DNA from: Desulfohalobiaceae bacterium S24
GTDB taxonomy: Bacteria; Desulfobacterota; Desulfovibrionia; Desulfovibrionales; Desulfothermaceae
Assembly: GCA_011389765.1 (NCBI GenBank)
Contig: JAABTT010000033.1
Location: 1 to 36,373 of the forward strand
DNA length: 36,373 bases
Reading direction: 5' to 3'
Below the pieces are notes generated by a model. It ran no database searches and was not told where the DNA came from. It saw only the letters and a list, made by a program, of their open reading frames with translations. Below are positions 33,407 through 36,373 of this stretch, one piece after another. A program made the translations under genes and the position numbers. The number at the start of each line of letters is the position of its first letter. The stretch's first letter is position 1.

Positions 33407-36373
33407 TCACTCTGATTTTTTGTCTAACACATTTCTTATCGTGGCGGCGATCTCCTTCATGATAATGGGCTTCATGACGAATCCATCTATACCGAGAGCC
33501 TTGCTTTTTTCCTCGTTGATCTGGTAGCTGAAGCCCGTGCAAAGGACAACAGGGATATTCGGTCTGATTTTTTTCAACTCTGCGGCAAGCTGCACCCCGG
33601 TTAAATTCGGCATGGTCATATCCGTCACCACCAAATCGAAGGCATGGGGGTCGGCTTTGAAAACCTCCAGGGCATCTATACTTCCGGTGCGGACGGTGAC
33701 TGTGTACCCCAGCCGCTCCAGCATCTGCTGCTCCATCTTGACAATCGAGGCCTCATCGTCAACCAGAAGTAATTTTTCAGTGCCGCCCCGGACTGGTTGA
33801 TCGGGATCGATCTGTTTTTCTGTAGAAATCTGCTGCTGCTGCACAGGTAGATAGACCTGGACCTCGGTGCCATGGCCTGGTTCGCTGATGATACGAATAT
33901 CTCCATGCGCCCGTTTGATAATCCCCTGAACCACGGAAAGCCCCAGACCGGTCCCTTTGCCGGTTTCCTTGGTAGTGAAATAGGGATCGAATATCTTATC
34001 CAGGACATCGTTTTCAATACCCGGTCCGGTGTCCGCGACACGCAGCATGGCATAGTCGCCCGGAGCCAATTCCGGCAGAAGGATCTGTTCAGGTTCTAAG
34101 GGGATCTGCTCCAAACTGACTGTCAGGCTGCCCCCGGTTTCTTCCATGGCCTGATAGGCATTGGTAACCAGATTCACTAATATTTGATGGATTTGTGTGG
34201 GATCGGCCACGACCACACCACATCCGGGATCAATATCGTGCTGGATGTCTATGGTTGTGGGAATTGTGGACCGAAGCAGCTTGAGGGCTTCCTTGATGAT
34301 GGGCTGCAGTCTGATGGGTCTGAGTTCCTGTTCTCCCCGACGGCTGAAGGCCAGGATCTGCTTAACCAGGTCTCTGGCTCGAAAAGAAGCCTTAAGGATT
34401 TCATCGATGTGGTTGTGCAGTAGACTGTCTGATGGAACGTCCTCTTTGAGCATCTCGGTAAAGCCCATCAAAGGATAAAGGATATTGTTGAAATCGTGAG
34501 CAATGCCCCCGGCCAAGGTGCCAATAGATTCCATTTTTTGGGAATCCCGAAGACGATCTTCAAGCTGTTTTTGCTCGGTAATGTCCCTTATTATGTTGAT
34601 GGTGGCAGGACGATCTTCCCAGCTTGTCAAAGCAGCGTTGATTTGTACCAACAATTCTTCGCCGGTTTTATTTTTTATTCTGAAAGAATAGTTTGAGGGA
34701 GGATTTTTTTCTCTTAATCTTTGCAGGTGCCTTCCCAAAACAAGATCCCTGTCTTCAGGATGAATGATATCGGTAAACGGCATATTGGCTAATTCATCTG
34801 CAGAGTATCCTGTGATGTCGGTCATTTTCGGGTTGGGAAATAGTATTATGCCATCTTGAGCGATAAATATCGCGTCGTTTGCATTTTCAACTAATAAGCG
34901 ATATTGCTCTTCACTTTTCCGCAATGCTTCCTCGGCTTGCCTGCTTTCCGTAATATCCTGATGGTTGCCTATAATATAAATAGCATCGCCATTTTTATCC
35001 CTCTCTACAACACGTGCTCTTGCGAGAATCCAGCGATAATCGCCCGTCGAGGTTCTCAGACGAAACTCGTTTTCATATGAATCGGACTTTGTTGTTAAAT
35101 ATTCCTCGGTTACTGCCAGTGCTTTTTGCCGGTCATCTGGATGAATCAAATTTAGCCAGTTTTCGTAGTTAGCTGGAAATTCGTCTGGTTCATAGTCAAG
35201 CATAGTGTAATATTTCGGACTAAATGTAAGCTCATTCGATTTGAAATTCCAGGTCCATATGCCATCGGTAGTTGCATCTAAAATCTGCTTCAACTCTCGT
35301 TCGCTGGCATGAAGCGCCTCTTCTGCCTGCTTTCGCTCAGTAATGTCCTGAATGGCTGTTCGGATGCCGGTGATATGCCCGTCTTCATCCGTCAGAAGCC
35401 GATCTTCAAACAAGACGGGAAAGGTGGTTCCATCTTTGCGTCGGTAGGTGCGCTCCAAGCCAACGGCCGGAGGTCTGACTCCGCCCAGCTTGGCCAAGAT
35501 CTGTTCACGGGCAACTCCGTCAACCATGAACTTCCAGCAAGGCCGGCCAATCATCTCTTCAGCGGTGTAACCCAGCATCTTTAATTCGGTGCGATTCACC
35601 CGAGTGATATTACCCTGACGATCGTATTCGAAATACCCTACCGGGGCATCATCATAAAGATTTCGAAATCGTTCCTCGGATCTTTGCAGTTGCTCCTCGG
35701 CCCGCTTACGCTCGGTGATGTTCCGGCACAAACCCTCTATGGCCATAATTTTCCCTGAATCATCGAATATCGCCTTGTTGGACTGCACTATCCAGCGTTC
35801 ATTTCCTTCTGGGTCAATTATTTTGTACTCATATGTTTCCTGTACTTTTCCTTCTAACAATTCCTTCCATTTATCCTCAAAATAACCAGCAGAGTCCGGG
35901 TGTATAATGCTCTGAATAAGAAGCGGATTGTTGATAAACTCTTCACTGGTATATCCGAATACTTCCTCTACTGAAGGGCTGAAGTATTCGTATATTCCAT
36001 CAGGAAGCGTCATGCGATAGACAGCATCGTTCAGCCCTTCAACTAAACCCCTGTATTTCTCCTCGCTCTCTCGCAACACCTTTTCAGCCTGCTTGCGCTC
36101 GGTGATGTCAGTCACAACACCCATCGTACCGATATATTGACCGTCTTGTTTGTCAAATCGGGGTCCGGCACCGATCACCACCGGAAATTTATGACCATCT
36201 TTGTGGCTCAGAATAATTTCGTATCGGTCAGTATGTCCCTGGGCACGTCTGGCTTCTGCTTCCTCTGCAATGGCCTGCTGTTCTACCGGTACCATATCCA
36301 GCCAGGATTTCCCTATAATCTCTTCGGGCAGAAGCCCGAGCATTTCTGATAACCGTTGATTGATGAATATAAC
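33407..36373 (-). CDS. Multi-PAS hybrid histidine kinase (5' end outside window)
   Basis: At least 988 residues; the frame stays open to the window edge (upstream of MLGLLPEE it reads VIFINQRLSE, still PAS-like), so the start is not present. Five PAS domains, most ending in DITERKQAE-type PAC motifs, are followed by a HisKA-like motif (LAGGIAHDFNNILYPLMGFTEML), an HATPase domain (N box LVNLVTNAYQAM, G1 VADTGPGIE, F box FDPYFTTKE, G2 GTGLGLSVVQGII) and a C-terminal receiver (LLLVDDEAS, phosphoacceptor Asp in LVVTDMTMP, Lys in VMKPI). No membrane segment is visible in this part. It lies outside the repeat-bracketed block. There is no downstream gene on its strand before the repeat. Confidence 0.95.
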   Translation of the reverse strand, partial: VIFINQRLSEMLGLLPEEIIGKSWLDMVPVEQQAIAEEAEARRAQGHTDRYEIILSHKDGHKFPVVIGAGPRFDKQDGQYIGTMGVVTDITERKQAEKVLRESEEKYRGLVEGLNDAVYRMTLPDGIYEYFSPSVEEVFGYTSEEFINNPLLIQSIIHPDSAGYFEDKWKELLEGKVQETYEYKIIDPEGNERWIVQSNKAIFDDSGKIMAIEGLCRNITERKRAEEQLQRSEERFRNLYDDAPVGYFEYDRQGNITRVNRTELKMLGYTAEEMIGRPCWKFMVDGVAREQILAKLGGVRPPAVGLERTYRRKDGTTFPVLFEDRLLTDEDGHITGIRTAIQDITERKQAEEALHASERELKQILDATTDGIWTWNFKSNELTFSPKYYTMLDYEPDEFPANYENWLNLIHPDDRQKALAVTEEYLTTKSDSYENEFRLRTSTGDYRWILARARVVERDKNGDAIYIIGNHQDITESRQAEEALRKSEEQYRLLVENANDAIFIAQDGIILFPNPKMTDITGYSADELANMPFTDIIHPEDRDLVLGRHLQRLREKNPPSNYSFRIKNKTGEELLVQINAALTSWEDRPATINIIRDITEQKQLEDRLRDSQKMESIGTLAGGIAHDFNNILYPLMGFTEMLKEDVPSDSLLHNHIDEILKASFRARDLVKQILAFSRRGEQELRPIRLQPIIKEALKLLRSTIPTTIDIQHDIDPGCGVVVADPTQIHQILVNLVTNAYQAMEETGGSLTVSLEQIPLEPEQILLPELAPGDYAMLRVADTGPGIENDVLDKIFDPYFTTKETGKGTGLGLSVVQGIIKRAHGDIRIISEPGHGTEVQVYLPVQQQQISTEKQIDPDQPVRGGTEKLLLVDDEASIVKMEQQMLERLGYTVTVRTGSIDALEVFKADPHAFDLVVTDMTMPNLTGVQLAAELKKIRPNIPVVLCTGFSYQINEEKSKALGIDGFVMKPIIMKEIAATIRNVLDKKSE

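Overview
The window looks like a chromosomal segment from a Gram-negative, signalling-rich bacterium, most likely a deltaproteobacterium (Desulfobacterota). The evidence is the many-PAS histidine kinases, a sigma-54 promoter with an NtrC-type activator, chemoreceptors, a periplasmic MsrAB, and moderately high GC coding DNA with AT-rich accessory patches. The lineage is inferred from family style. No rRNA, tRNA or CRISPR was seen.

Layout. (1) 196-2298, plus strand: a Tex-type RNA-binding protein, convergent with a secreted methionine sulfoxide reductase MsrAB (2322-3362). (2) 3363-4024: non-coding, holding one copy of a 179-bp perfect repeat. (3) 4025-26636: eleven signalling genes, all on the minus strand. 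In transcription order they are an NtrC-family regulator, a stump of CheB, a giant hybrid kinase, a REC-kinase, two long PAS/GAF kinases, a second REC-kinase, a chemoreceptor, CheW, a short soluble kinase, a chemoreceptor with two zinc-binding CZB domains, and a REC-HD-GYP c-di-GMP phosphodiesterase. There is no cheA, cheR or complete cheB. A textbook sigma-54 promoter (25003-24987) lies just after the NtrC-type gene and points into the kinase genes, so that regulator may control the cluster. Three adjacent kinases share a C-terminal PAS domain with a conserved cysteine motif next to the dimerisation helix, which suggests a common redox or metal input.

(4) 26659-33254: an accessory, decaying defence region. 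It has a HEPN-like N-terminal stump, HigA without HigB, a YhcG/DUF1016 nuclease, the tail of a type I HsdS, the tail of a type III Mod, a DUF2283/DUF4258-like small-gene pair, a type III Res that appears to carry an internal deletion, a doubly broken KilA-N gene, and a second, longer Mod C-terminal fragment. (5) 33407 to the window end: a multi-PAS hybrid kinase whose 5' end lies beyond the window.

The most unusual large-scale feature is the 179-bp perfect direct repeat at 3504-3682 and 33076-33254. It brackets the whole 29.6-kb signalling plus defence block. One copy runs into the Mod fragment; the other lies alone beside msrAB. A second duplication (28906-29033 and 32537-32664) involves the Mod C-terminus. 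Together with at least six truncated genes, this indicates repeated recombination and deletion at this locus, or a misassembly that should be excluded first.
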